This document shows positions 33,243 to 41,575 of a DNA stretch of 56,791 nt, piece after piece; position 1 is the first letter of the stretch, and every line of letters starts with the position of its first letter. The stretch comes from JBIIJL01 sp044233795 (GTDB lineage Bacteria; Pseudomonadota; Gammaproteobacteria; Legionellales; Legionellaceae): the NCBI GenBank assembly GCA_044233795.1, contig JBIIJL010000003.1, forward strand, positions 1 to 56,791, in the 5' to 3' direction. Under the pieces are notes generated by a model. The model was not told the origin of the DNA, searched no databases, and saw nothing but the letters and a program-made list of their open reading frames with translations. A program made the translations under genes and the position numbers.

Positions 33243-33389
33243 GCGACTCTTATTGGGGCTTTATTGGCTGAGACAAATGAGCAATGGCAAGCTCGACGCT
33301 ATTTGGATATGGATGAGTTTAATGAGTGGTTCGCTGATCGGGAGACGGCTAAATCAAGCGTGCTTGAAATTAACAAAATGGATAATTAA
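33243..33389 (+). pseudogene. IS256-type transposase C-terminal remnant
   Basis: An open 48-codon stretch ATLIGALLAETNEQWQARRY then LDMDEFNEWFADRETAKSS, ending at TAA 33387-33389, matches the C-terminus of IS256 family transposases (L-x-GALLAEQ-x-E-W pattern). No start or catalytic domain remains. An overlapping longer frame (from 33190) has no similarity and is rejected. Confidence 0.7.
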
Positions 33390-33391
33390 AC

Positions 33392-33580
33392 AACCAACTT
33401 GATGGGCTGAATAAATGGGAATTTAGCATCATCAAGACGACATCCATTAAACACACGTACTTTGAGGTCGAATCCCGTACATAATTGACTAAGGGTGGTA
33501 TTGGAGAAACTGACACCACAGAGCTCCTCCGTAATATTTGTGACTTCACGGGCAGATCGATGTAGGCTGAAAAATCTGTG
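33392..33580 (-). pseudogene. IS256-type transposase internal remnant (opposite strand)
   Basis: On the minus strand 63 open codons read SLHRSAREVTNITEELCGVS and FSNTTLSQL ... RLDDAKFPFI, the segment of IS256 transposases just ahead of the catalytic core (LSLYARGMSTRDI ... YP pattern). It faces the C-terminal remnant at 33243-33389, so the element was inverted internally as well as truncated. Confidence 0.65.
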
Positions 33581-33626
33581 CTCAGATTAATGGTGAGAAA
33601 ACTTCAAGTAAATTTTATGGACGTTA
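33550..33626 (-). repeat. Right arm of the 77-bp inverted repeat
   Basis: Reverse complement of 31283-31359 with about 10 mismatches. It overlaps the IS256-type fragment. Confidence 0.8.
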
Positions 33627-33670
33627 ACTTAGGTAACGTCCCCAGGAAGTGTTGACAATTGCTTCCCCGA

Positions 33671-34954
33671 CTAATGTATCGAGTGAGAACTATCTTTGAG
33701 GAAGAAAGCTGCTATAGTTACAAATAGTAATGAGAGAGGTAAAATAGACAGTGCGACTTGGTAGTCCACCACTGTATAAATGTGCTCTCCATTCACAAGC
33801 CCACTATCTCCAAATGTATCGAGGAGTTTTCCAACCAGCGGCTGAAAAATAACCCCCCCCAATGTCACAATCATGTTAGTTGCCGCAAAGACCGTGCCTG
33901 AAAGTTGTGCTCCGCTATTTTCTTTAGCCATAATAAACACAATAAGCTCCGTCCCACTAAATACCCCATAAAAAAATAGCAGAATACAAAGCGAGTTAAA
34001 TGCAAGACCCGGATAATAGAGGATGATAGAGATACATATAAATGATAATATCGCACCGATAACTAACGGCAATACCCTTTTACCACTTCTATCCGAAAAA
34101 TAACCTGCAATTGGTGCGCCCACAGCCCAACCTAGAAACATACAGGAAATAGCCTCAGCCGCCTGAACCTTATTTAAATTATGCGCATGCTCAAGATATG
34201 TCTTCCCCCAAAGCTCACCGAAAACTGAGAGTGATGTGTAAAGACAAGCCCCCACAAAACCAATTAACCATACTTGAGGAGACAACAACACCTTCACGAC
34301 ATTTTTAAAAAAATCTCCCAAGGGCTGAGTTTTAACATAAACACCACCTGGACCATCACGTACAATAAGAAGGATAAGGATCGTTAACACAGCACCTATC
34401 ATCACCATCATAGATAACACATGCGCAAGGCCTAAAGTTGCTGCCATCTCAGTGATTTTCACCTCGCCATAAACCAATCCGAGCATGCCTAAGGTCGTAA
34501 TGAGTCCAGCCACCAATGAGAAAAATCGCTTAGGTAGCCAGTGTAAGGCTAATGATAAAACACCAACAAAAGCAAAAGAAGATCCAAATCCCACTAAAAA
34601 TCGTCCACTTCCCGCAATAAGCAAAGAAGAAGAATATGAGAACATCAAAGAGCCGAGCGTACAACAACAACAGGCGAAAGATAAGAGACGCCTTGCCCCA
34701 AATCTATCCATCAACATACCCACTGGCATTTGCATGGGGGAGTAAGCAAAATAATAAAAGGCTGAAAGTTCCCCGAATGCGGAGGCAGAAATATGCCCGA
34801 AAGCCGCATTTAGTTCACTTTGTAACGCTCCCGGGATTATTCTTAAAATAAACTCGTAACAATAAAAAAATCCTGCTATTACACATACGAGCCCACCAAA
34901 AATAAGTGACGCGTCTGGTTTCGCTATCTTAATACTGTCCTTTTGTGCTCGCAT
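33671..34954 (-). CDS. MFS transporter, Pht-like
   Basis: A 427-residue, 12-helix major facilitator protein with the Pht-type N-terminus FFYCYEFILRIIPGAL, loop PVGMLMDRFGARRLL (motif A) and helix 8-9 loop GYFSDRSGKRVLP. Its start lies inside the end of the next transporter gene upstream (26-nt overlap), so the two are co-expressed, and maeB precedes both. The two proteins are alike over their whole length, indicating tandem duplication. Substrate unknown; an amino acid or organic acid feeding malate/pyruvate metabolism is a reasonable guess from context. A second start at 34960 is possible. Confidence 0.88.
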   Translation of the reverse strand: MRAQKDSIKIAKPDASLIFGGLVCVIAGFFYCYEFILRIIPGALQSELNAAFGHISASAFGELSAFYYFAYSPMQMPVGMLMDRFGARRLLSFACCCCTLGSLMFSYSSSLLIAGSGRFLVGFGSSFAFVGVLSLALHWLPKRFFSLVAGLITTLGMLGLVYGEVKITEMAATLGLAHVLSMMVMIGAVLTILILLIVRDGPGGVYVKTQPLGDFFKNVVKVLLSPQVWLIGFVGACLYTSLSVFGELWGKTYLEHAHNLNKVQAAEAISCMFLGWAVGAPIAGYFSDRSGKRVLPLVIGAILSFICISIILYYPGLAFNSLCILLFFYGVFSGTELIVFIMAKENSGAQLSGTVFAATNMIVTLGGVIFQPLVGKLLDTFGDSGLVNGEHIYTVVDYQVALSILPLSLLFVTIAAFFLKDSSHSIH

Positions 34955-36239
34955 GTGCATGGGTTTCTCGTAAAAAGATGGTTAACACCGCGGCAATCAG
35001 AATACCGACAGGAATTATAGACAACGCAAATTGATAATCAACAGCAGTATATAACTGCTGCATCTTATCTACAGGTATATGGCTTAAAGCATCTACATTT
35101 GTGCCATCTCGTTGAGAGACACTATAATCGAGCAAGCGTCCTACCAAGGGCTGTAAAAACATTGCACCAATCATCACAATCATGTTGGTCATCGCAATTG
35201 CCGTACCTGCTGCTTCATTCGGACTTACTTCACGCCCTACAGCAAACACAATCGATTGCACGCTATATAGAAGACCTAGCAAAAACATTAGAACGCAAAG
35301 AGATGACGCTGATAAATTGGGCACATACAAAATGGCGATCATCATGATGGCAGCGCCTACGGCACCAATTTGCATAGGTAGCTTGCGGCGTTTTAATTGA
35401 TCGGAAATGAAGCCCATTGAGGGAGCACCAATGGTAAATCCTAAGAAAAGCACTGAGTTACATAAATTAGCCCCTGATTCAGTTAAACCGTGAGCATGAC
35501 GTAAGTAGGGAATACCCCATAATTCAGCAAATACAGTCGTCGGTAGGTAAACCAAGCACCCGTAAGCACCATTGATCCAGATTTGCTTGTTTTGCACAAT
35601 GAGTCCTAAATCAACCATGTTGCGCTTAAAGCTATTAATCGTCCCACCTTGGTTTTTACCACGCTTATGGTCTCTGATGCCGAACCACAACACAAAAGTC
35701 AAACCAACACCGAACACTGCCGTATAGTTAACAGTATATTGCCAGCCCATACCCTCAACCATACTACCGAGTAAATTGTCCCCAATCATAGCACCTATCG
35801 TTCCAAGCGCTGTGGCCATTCCAGCAACCATCCCCAATTTATCTTCAGGTAACCAAAGGGTTGCAAGTTTCAAGACACCAACAAAAGCAAACGCTGAGCC
35901 TAAGCCTACTAAGAAACGCCCTACAGCCGCAACCCCAAATAATCTAGTGTCAGCGAACATGAATGTCCCAACCACACAGATAATACAAGCTACAGTCAAG
36001 AGTCGTCGAGGTCCGAAGCGATCCATCAAAACACCTACCGGCAACTGCATAGGCACATAGGCATAATAGTAGAAAGCCGACAACATACCAAAGCCGGTTG
36101 CAGATAAATTAAAATGCGCCCGTAATGCACCCTCCATTACACTTGGTGAAATCCGCAAGAAATACTCATAAGAGTAAAACACAGCACCTAAGCCACAAAT
36201 CAACCAAGCAAACAGTACGTAGTGTGTATTCTTTTTCAT
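34929..36239 (-). CDS. MFS transporter, Pht-like
   Basis: A 436-residue, 12-helix transporter with VFYSYEYFLRISPSVM and PVGVLMDRFGPRRLL, the same subgroup as the following gene. Two starts are possible: ATG 36251 directly abuts AAGGAG, ATG 36239 lies 12 nt from it; the latter gives the usual family N-terminus (MKKNTHYVLFAWLI). It begins about 50 nt after maeB and overlaps the next transporter. A 12-residue loop near the C-terminus (SQRDGTNVDALSH) before the last helices is longer than in its neighbour. Confidence 0.88.
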   Translation of the reverse strand: MKKNTHYVLFAWLICGLGAVFYSYEYFLRISPSVMEGALRAHFNLSATGFGMLSAFYYYAYVPMQLPVGVLMDRFGPRRLLTVACIICVVGTFMFADTRLFGVAAVGRFLVGLGSAFAFVGVLKLATLWLPEDKLGMVAGMATALGTIGAMIGDNLLGSMVEGMGWQYTVNYTAVFGVGLTFVLWFGIRDHKRGKNQGGTINSFKRNMVDLGLIVQNKQIWINGAYGCLVYLPTTVFAELWGIPYLRHAHGLTESGANLCNSVLFLGFTIGAPSMGFISDQLKRRKLPMQIGAVGAAIMMIAILYVPNLSASSLCVLMFLLGLLYSVQSIVFAVGREVSPNEAAGTAIAMTNMIVMIGAMFLQPLVGRLLDYSVSQRDGTNVDALSHIPVDKMQQLYTAVDYQFALSIIPVGILIAAVLTIFLRETHAHASTKGQY

Positions 36240-36297
36240 AGGCAAAGTCATCTCCTTAACATTTTGCGTTAAGCATCGGTTCAAAAAATGGGTAATG

Positions 36298-37557
36298 CTA
36301 CTCGTATAAAGGACCGATACGGCTAACTCCACTCGCGATCGCGGCTCTGGCAACTGCAGCAGGAACTTGCAGACAAAGCCTTGGGTCGATCGGCTTGGGA
36401 ATAATATAGTGTGCACCAAAATCCCAATGATGAACACCAGGGTAATTCTGTTTTACTTCTTCTGGAACTGGGTCGTGCACTAGTTGCCGAATCGCTTCAA
36501 CCGCTGCTATCTGCATAGCCTGATTAATACAGGTTGCACGAACATCTAATGCTCCTCGAAAAATATAGGGAAAACATAACACATTATTGACTTGATTTGG
36601 ATAATCGCTTCGACCGGTAGCAATAATCAGATCATCGGATGCCTGCATTGCCAAATCTGGTTTTATTTCAGGATGAGGATTAGATAAAGCAAAAATGATG
36701 GGCTTTTTTGCCATTGATTTTACCATTTGAATATCTAATAAGTCAGCTTTGGCAACCCCGATAAAAATATCAGCATCAACCATAGCATCTTTAAGTGTGC
36801 GACAATGTGTCGTGCGGGCAAAAGCAAACTTGTACGGGTTCAGATCCTCTCGTCCTGAGTGAATGACACCTTTACTATCCAGCAACAGCATGTTTTCTTT
36901 ATCTGCTCCCAAAGCTACAAGCAGGCGCATTGATGCAATACCCGCAGCTCCTGCACCAATACATACGATACGTGCTTCAGATAATTTCTTGCCCTGTAAC
37001 TCCAAAGCATTAAGCAATCCTGCAGCAACTACAATCGCCGTGCCATGTTGATCATCGTGAAAGACTGGAATTTGTAATTGCTCAATCAACGCCTGCTCTA
37101 TTTCGAAGCACTCTGGCGCTTTAATGTCTTCGAGATTAATACCCCCAAATGTTGGAGCAATGCACTTTGCAGTGGAAATAAAAGCTTGCGGATCATCTGC
37201 ATCGACCTCGATATCAAATACATCGATATTTGCGAACCGTTTGAACAATACGGCTTTGCCTTCCATGACAGGCTTACTTGCTAAAGCACCCACATCTCCT
37301 AAGCCAAGAACGGCAGTGCCATTGGTCATCACGGCAATCAAATTACCTTTTGCCGTATAGCGGTAAGCGTGCTCGGGGTTTTCGGCTATAGCAAGAACCG
37401 GTTCAGCTACACCCGGGGTGTAGGCAAGAGATAGATCATCTTGTGAATTGGTTGGCTTCGTCACGTAAACACCAAGTTTACCTGGTGTCGGGTACTCGTG
37501 GTAAGCCAACGCACGCTCTTTTAAATCTGCATCCAAAGTGCTCATCCTCTTGTTCAT
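36298..37557 (-). CDS. maeB: Malic enzyme, short MaeB type (no phosphotransacetylase domain)
   Basis: Oxidative decarboxylation of malate to pyruvate, probably NADP-linked from the family. The 419 residues contain YTPGVAEP, VMTNGTAVLGLGDVG, the metal/substrate region PVFHDDQHGTAIV and the nucleotide-binding motif IGAGAAGIASMRLL. E. coli MaeB (759 residues) has an extra C-terminal PTA-like domain that is absent here, as in other short forms. It starts MNKRMS from ATG 37557 (GGA upstream) or ATG 37545. It heads a unit with two Pht-like transporters. A second malic enzyme of the MaeA type lies at 47695. Confidence 0.94.
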   Translation of the reverse strand: MNKRMSTLDADLKERALAYHEYPTPGKLGVYVTKPTNSQDDLSLAYTPGVAEPVLAIAENPEHAYRYTAKGNLIAVMTNGTAVLGLGDVGALASKPVMEGKAVLFKRFANIDVFDIEVDADDPQAFISTAKCIAPTFGGINLEDIKAPECFEIEQALIEQLQIPVFHDDQHGTAIVVAAGLLNALELQGKKLSEARIVCIGAGAAGIASMRLLVALGADKENMLLLDSKGVIHSGREDLNPYKFAFARTTHCRTLKDAMVDADIFIGVAKADLLDIQMVKSMAKKPIIFALSNPHPEIKPDLAMQASDDLIIATGRSDYPNQVNNVLCFPYIFRGALDVRATCINQAMQIAAVEAIRQLVHDPVPEEVKQNYPGVHHWDFGAHYIIPKPIDPRLCLQVPAAVARAAIASGVSRIGPLYE

Positions 37558-37713
37558 ATCGTCCAGCGAAAAATCATATAGAACATCGTCCTCACTGAAC
37601 AGACCTTCATAACATAAAGGCAGACATGTTTTGACTCAACTTCAAAAATGAGTCTTCTCCACGCCCGTGATCTGGGTCATCTTAGCACAGGGAGTTTTTG
37701 ATAGGACTAAGCC

Positions 37714-37938
37714 TTAAGCATCAGTCTGTTTTGTATCACGAGCTTTATACCGATCACGGAACTTCTGTACACGACCACCGGTATCGACCAGTTTCTGTTT
37801 GCCCGTATAAAATGGGTGACAATTAGCACAAACTTCAATGTTCAAGTCGTTGCATAACGTAGAACGTGTTTCAAAAACGTTACCACAGCTGCAGGTAACC
37901 TTAATTGCTTTATACTCGGGATGAATAGACTCTCTCAT
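37714..37938 (-). CDS. rpmE: 50S ribosomal protein L31 (zinc-binding form)
   Basis: A 74-residue ribosomal protein. C16, C18, C37 and C40 (CSC and CANC) are the zinc ligands, so this is the C+ form that is replaced by a C- form under zinc limitation in species having both. PFYTGKQKLVDTGGRV is the family signature. A TATAAA box lies about 75 nt upstream on the minus strand (near 38007) with a small hairpin between. It is monocistronic. Confidence 0.97.
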   Translation of the reverse strand: MRESIHPEYKAIKVTCSCGNVFETRSTLCNDLNIEVCANCHPFYTGKQKLVDTGGRVQKFRDRYKARDTKQTDA

Positions 37939-38052
37939 GATACCGCTCTCTATAGTTGCATAACGAACATCGCCACCTGAAAAGTGTCAGGCACCATGCT
38001 CTCTTTTATAATCCAAAATGACGCGAAACAATACCAGAATTGTTTTCTTAAA

Positions 38053-38853
38053 TCAAATTTTTTGAACATCATCTGCATTCCCATTCCAGTTAAGGGTGAC
38101 GGATACCGGCGCATGATCTGACGGCCGTTCATCACGACGTGGCGCAACATCAATCTGGCTGTCACAACAATATGGACTAAGCTCCTCGCTAATCAAAACA
38201 TGGTCAATTCGCAAACCATGATTGCGCCTAAAAGCTCCTTGACGATAATCCCACCAGCTATAAATCCCTCCCGCGGAGGTTTTTAATCGCAGGCTATCTT
38301 TTAACCCAAGCTGTAGCAGACTTGCAAACGCTTCCCGTTCGCGAGGACTGACCAGCACGCTATCTTGCCATAAAGCTGGCTCGTGAACGTCTTTATCTTC
38401 GGGTGCTATATTAAAATCACCTACTACTGCAAGGTGGGGATAAATGACCAATTGCTGTCGAATAAAATCTGTGACCTTCTCTAACCACCCCAATTTATAA
38501 TCATATTTATCACTGCCTACCATAGCCCCATTCGGCACATATAGATTGACGAGGCGTAACCCACAGACTGTTCCTGCCAAGATGCGTTTTTGGGGATCAA
38601 CAAACGCGGGCACCGATGTTACCGTCTCTTCTATAGGCCACCGACTTATCAAGGCAACACCGTTATAAGTTTTTTGCCCAGAAAATGCCAGGTGATAGCC
38701 TAATTCATGAAAAGCTTTCACTGGAAAATCCTCGTCTATCATCTTAGTTTCTTGTAAGGCCAAGACATCAACATCTTCAGTTGACAACCACTGCAAAACC
38801 TGTGGAAGTCGAACTTTCAATGAGTTTACATTCCAGCTTGCAAGTTTAAACAC
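38053..38853 (-). CDS. xthA: Exodeoxyribonuclease III (GTG start)
   Basis: AP endonuclease and 3' exonuclease of base excision repair. The best start is GTG 38853: GGAG lies 6 nt upstream and the product then begins MFKLASWNVNSLKVRLPQ, the exact family N-terminus; ATG 38865 would put the ribosome site inside the gene. The 266 residues have LALQETK (metal Glu), VVGDFNIAP, LRIDHVL and SDHAPV (catalytic Asp-His). It overlaps the paralogue upstream by 8 nt. Third gene of a wrbA-xth-xth unit. Confidence 0.92.
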   Translation of the reverse strand: MFKLASWNVNSLKVRLPQVLQWLSTEDVDVLALQETKMIDEDFPVKAFHELGYHLAFSGQKTYNGVALISRWPIEETVTSVPAFVDPQKRILAGTVCGLRLVNLYVPNGAMVGSDKYDYKLGWLEKVTDFIRQQLVIYPHLAVVGDFNIAPEDKDVHEPALWQDSVLVSPREREAFASLLQLGLKDSLRLKTSAGGIYSWWDYRQGAFRRNHGLRIDHVLISEELSPYCCDSQIDVAPRRDERPSDHAPVSVTLNWNGNADDVQKI

Positions 38854-39628
38854 ATAAATCTCCATGGTAATCAATCAACACCGGGGCATGATCCGAAAAC
38901 CGCTCATCTCGATAGATAGCTACCTCTTCTACGTGTTGCTTTAAACCGGGTGTTATTACTTGATAATCAATCCGCCAACCAACATTTTTGGCCCATGCCT
39001 GCCCTCGATTCGACCACCACGTATACTCATCTTCCTCTTTATTCTTAAGCCTAAACGCATCCACGAACCCCATAGGTCCAAAAAGCTCATCTAGCCAAGC
39101 ACGCTCCTCTGGTAAAAAACCTGAGTTCTTTTGATTACCGCGCCAATTTTTTAAGTCAATGTTCTTGTGTGCAATATTATAATCCCCACAAATAATCAAC
39201 TCTTTACCCGCTTGACACAGTCCCCTTAAATGGTCAGAAAACCGTACTAGAAAGTCAAATTTAATTGCTTGCCGCTCTTGACCGCTCGTGCCTGAGGGCA
39301 AATATAATGAAATTATTGAAAATGTTGAGTAATCAAACTGTAAATAACGACCTTCATCATCACAAACATCAAAACCTATGCCCTTTACGACAGCAAGGGG
39401 CTTCTTACGGGCATAAATCGCCACACCGCTATATCCTTTTTTCAAAGCATCAACATATTCACAATGGTACCCCGCAGGAAAATAGCATGCTTCGGCTTCA
39501 AGTTGATGACGTTGTGCCTTGGTTTCTTGAATGCAGATAAAATCTGCATCTAGGTGTTTGAGCCATTCATAAAACCCCTTGCGAGCAGCTGATCGAATGC
39601 CGTTGGCATTCAAGGTAATAACTTTCAC
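38846..39628 (-). CDS. Exonuclease III family protein, Crc-like branch
   Basis: A 260-residue EEP-superfamily protein. Its layout resembles Pseudomonas Crc (LNANGIRSAARKGFYEWL, DLKNWRGNQKNSGFLPEERA, VGWRIDYQVITPGLKQHV), but unlike Crc it keeps the nuclease residues: Glu in QETKA, Asp-Asn in GDYNIAH and Asp-His in SDHAPV. It should therefore be an active AP endonuclease/exonuclease rather than only a regulator. It starts 1 nt after the wrbA stop and overlaps the second xth gene by 8 nt. Confidence 0.88.
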   Translation of the reverse strand: MKVITLNANGIRSAARKGFYEWLKHLDADFICIQETKAQRHQLEAEACYFPAGYHCEYVDALKKGYSGVAIYARKKPLAVVKGIGFDVCDDEGRYLQFDYSTFSIISLYLPSGTSGQERQAIKFDFLVRFSDHLRGLCQAGKELIICGDYNIAHKNIDLKNWRGNQKNSGFLPEERAWLDELFGPMGFVDAFRLKNKEEDEYTWWSNRGQAWAKNVGWRIDYQVITPGLKQHVEEVAIYRDERFSDHAPVLIDYHGDLCV

Positions 39629-39629
39629 C

Positions 39630-40229
39630 TTACACCCCCAACTTTAAAGCAATGCGTCCCAAACGCTGACCTAAATGTTGCGCTAAGGTAATTTCATCTT
39701 TACTTAATGGCAAATCACTGTTCATACCATTCACATGCGTTGCGCCATAGGGTGTACCACCAGTTTGAGTAGTATTTAGTGAAGGTTCGGTATAGGGTAA
39801 TCCTACCACCAGCATACCGTGGTGCAACAAGGGGAGCATCATACTGATCAGGGTGGTTTCTTGCCCACCATGCATAGACGACGAGGCTGAAAAAACACAT
39901 GCGGGCTTATTCACCAAGGCACCCGAAAGCCACAGTGAAGATGTGCCATCAAGAAAATACTTCATAGAAGCTGCCATATTACCAAAACGTGTCGGACTAC
40001 CCAGGGCAAGACCCGCACAATCTTTCAAATCATCTAGGGTTACAAAGGGCGCGCCCTCATCCGGAACAGCAGGATCAATTGCTTCACACGTTGACGATAC
40101 AGAAGGTACCGTCCGAATGCGTGCCTCAAGACCACTAACCAACTCTACCCCCCGAGCAATATATCGAGCAAGCTCCCGCACAGAGCCAGTCCGCGAGTAA
40201 TAGAGGACCAAAACATATGGATTTTTCAT
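39630..40229 (-). CDS. wrbA: NAD(P)H:quinone oxidoreductase WrbA
   Basis: Flavodoxin-like FMN enzyme that reduces quinones by two electrons, protecting against oxidative stress. The 199 residues begin with the FMN phosphate loop YYSRTGSVRELARY, and contain GSPTRFGNMAASMKYFLDGT and SASSSMHGGQETTL, all WrbA signatures. It heads a unit with two DNA repair nucleases, a pairing that makes sense for oxidative damage. It is divergent from yihY. Confidence 0.93.
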   Translation of the reverse strand: MKNPYVLVLYYSRTGSVRELARYIARGVELVSGLEARIRTVPSVSSTCEAIDPAVPDEGAPFVTLDDLKDCAGLALGSPTRFGNMAASMKYFLDGTSSLWLSGALVNKPACVFSASSSMHGGQETTLISMMLPLLHHGMLVVGLPYTEPSLNTTQTGGTPYGATHVNGMNSDLPLSKDEITLAQHLGQRLGRIALKLGV

Positions 40230-40322
40230 GGTATCCCCCTAGATATTTTTGTTTTTAGTGTGCGATAGTAAGAATTGCTCCCAGGAACAAACCTGATAGG
40301 TGATACGGATGGTGCAATTCTC

Positions 40323-41549
40323 ATGAATTTAAGGCAGACGTTAACTTTAAAACTTCTTGAATGCAAACTCTTTTTACGCTTTGTGGTTCAGCATTTTATT
40401 GAAGATGATTGTACATACCGTGCCTCAGCGCTGGCCTTTACGACCCTACTTGCCATAGTACCTTTTATGTCGGTGGTATTTGCGATTTTATCAACTTTTC
40501 CAGTGTTTCAAGATTTAACCGATCCCATGCAAAATTTTATTTTTACTAATTTTGTCCCAACCACAGGTAAGGTTATTCAAGAGTATCTTCAAATCTTTTC
40601 TGCACAAATTTCCAAATTATCAACTATCGGTGTCATATTTCTCTTTATCATCGCTATTTTGGTAATGTTCACCACCGAAAGTGCCATGAACAAAATCTGG
40701 CGTGTCAACAAATCTCGCCATGGTGTTTCTGCTTTTTTGCTCTACTGGGCTATTATTTCGCTCGCACCTTTTTTGTTAGGTTTAAGTCTAGTCGTAAGCT
40801 CTTACTTCGCTTCTTCCCCTATATTTAAGGATATCCAAATCCCCACGTTACTCAATATTGTGCCATTTTTATGCTCTCTTGCCGGGTTTACTTTTCTATA
40901 TGTTGTCGTCCCCAATTGTAAGGTGGAGTTCCTACATGGTCTTTATGGTGGAGCTTTTGCGGCTGTGCTATTCGAGTCGGTGAAGGTTGTGTTTGCCTAT
41001 TACATAACCCATTATAATTTTTATCAACTGCTGTATGGCGCCTTTGCGGCGCTACCGATGTTTATCATCTGGATCTATTGGGTTTGGTTTATTACCTTGC
41101 TAGGGGCAGAGGTCAGCTATGCTTTATCCATGTACCACCAAAGGCGTCCTGGAGAGCGACTAGACGGTTTTTCGCATGCCCTATTATGGTTGTATGAACT
41201 TCGCTTAAGCCAACGCCAAGGCAAAGGCCTAACCATTAAAGAGCTCATTGATAAAGGCGCTTACGCTTATGAGGTTGACGCTAGTATCTTACTCAACCAA
41301 CTGACCAGACATTCGTTCATTAAGCCTACCATAGGTGGTCACTATTTTCTCGTACGAGATTTAAACGAACTGACTCTGTATGATTTATCGAGAATACTCC
41401 CTTACCCCCTTCCAAGCCGTGCTTCTTTGGCAGCGCATATAGAGGCATTGCCAAACAAGCTATTTCAACAACTAGAAATCATAGACGATCGTCTCAAAAA
41501 CTTACTTAATATCAGTTTAGAAGAGATCTTTCTATCCAGCAAAACCTAA
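40323..41549 (+). CDS. YihY/BrkB family inner-membrane protein
   Basis: A 408-residue membrane protein with about six helices in the first 270 residues (ASALAFTTLLAIVPFM, IIWIYWVWFITLLGAEVS) and a cytoplasmic C-terminal part that looks like a winged helix (LTIKELIDKGAYAYEVD). The family includes E. coli YihY, once misnamed RNase BN; its function is unknown. ATG 40323 is chosen from family length, with GGATGG upstream. It converges on hslU with only 9 nt between stops. Confidence 0.9.
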   Translation: MNLRQTLTLKLLECKLFLRFVVQHFIEDDCTYRASALAFTTLLAIVPFMSVVFAILSTFPVFQDLTDPMQNFIFTNFVPTTGKVIQEYLQIFSAQISKLSTIGVIFLFIIAILVMFTTESAMNKIWRVNKSRHGVSAFLLYWAIISLAPFLLGLSLVVSSYFASSPIFKDIQIPTLLNIVPFLCSLAGFTFLYVVVPNCKVEFLHGLYGGAFAAVLFESVKVVFAYYITHYNFYQLLYGAFAALPMFIIWIYWVWFITLLGAEVSYALSMYHQRRPGERLDGFSHALLWLYELRLSQRQGKGLTIKELIDKGAYAYEVDASILLNQLTRHSFIKPTIGGHYFLVRDLNELTLYDLSRILPYPLPSRASLAAHIEALPNKLFQQLEIIDDRLKNLLNISLEEIFLSSKT

Positions 41550-41553
41550 CAGA

Positions 41554-41575
41554 CGCGTTTACAAAATGTAACGCG
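41554..41575. terminator. Hairpin across the yihY/hslU convergence
   Basis: CGCGTTTACA (41554-41563) pairs with TGTAACGCG (41567-41575) with one bulged T and a 3-base loop. It overlaps the hslU stop codon, so termination by it would be inefficient for that gene. Confidence 0.4.

Larger units (their letters stand above)
31283..33626. mobile_element. Decayed mobile-element island
   Basis: 2.3 kb bounded by the inverted 77-bp repeat. In order: a frameshifted DUF559 gene, an IS630-type transposase remnant, an intact gene for an unknown 267-residue protein with its own promoter, a 47-bp palindrome, and two IS256-type transposase pieces in opposite orientation. TTAGGTAACGTCCC occurs in direct orientation at 31278 and 33629. 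No intact transposase remains. 32058-32266 shows nothing recognisable apart from a possible continuation of the IS630 frame. Confidence 0.6.

Noticed and set aside
33190..33402. A 70-codon ORF on the plus strand
   Set aside because: It overlaps the second arm of the palindrome and runs in a different frame from the IS256-type C-terminal remnant; its product looks random.
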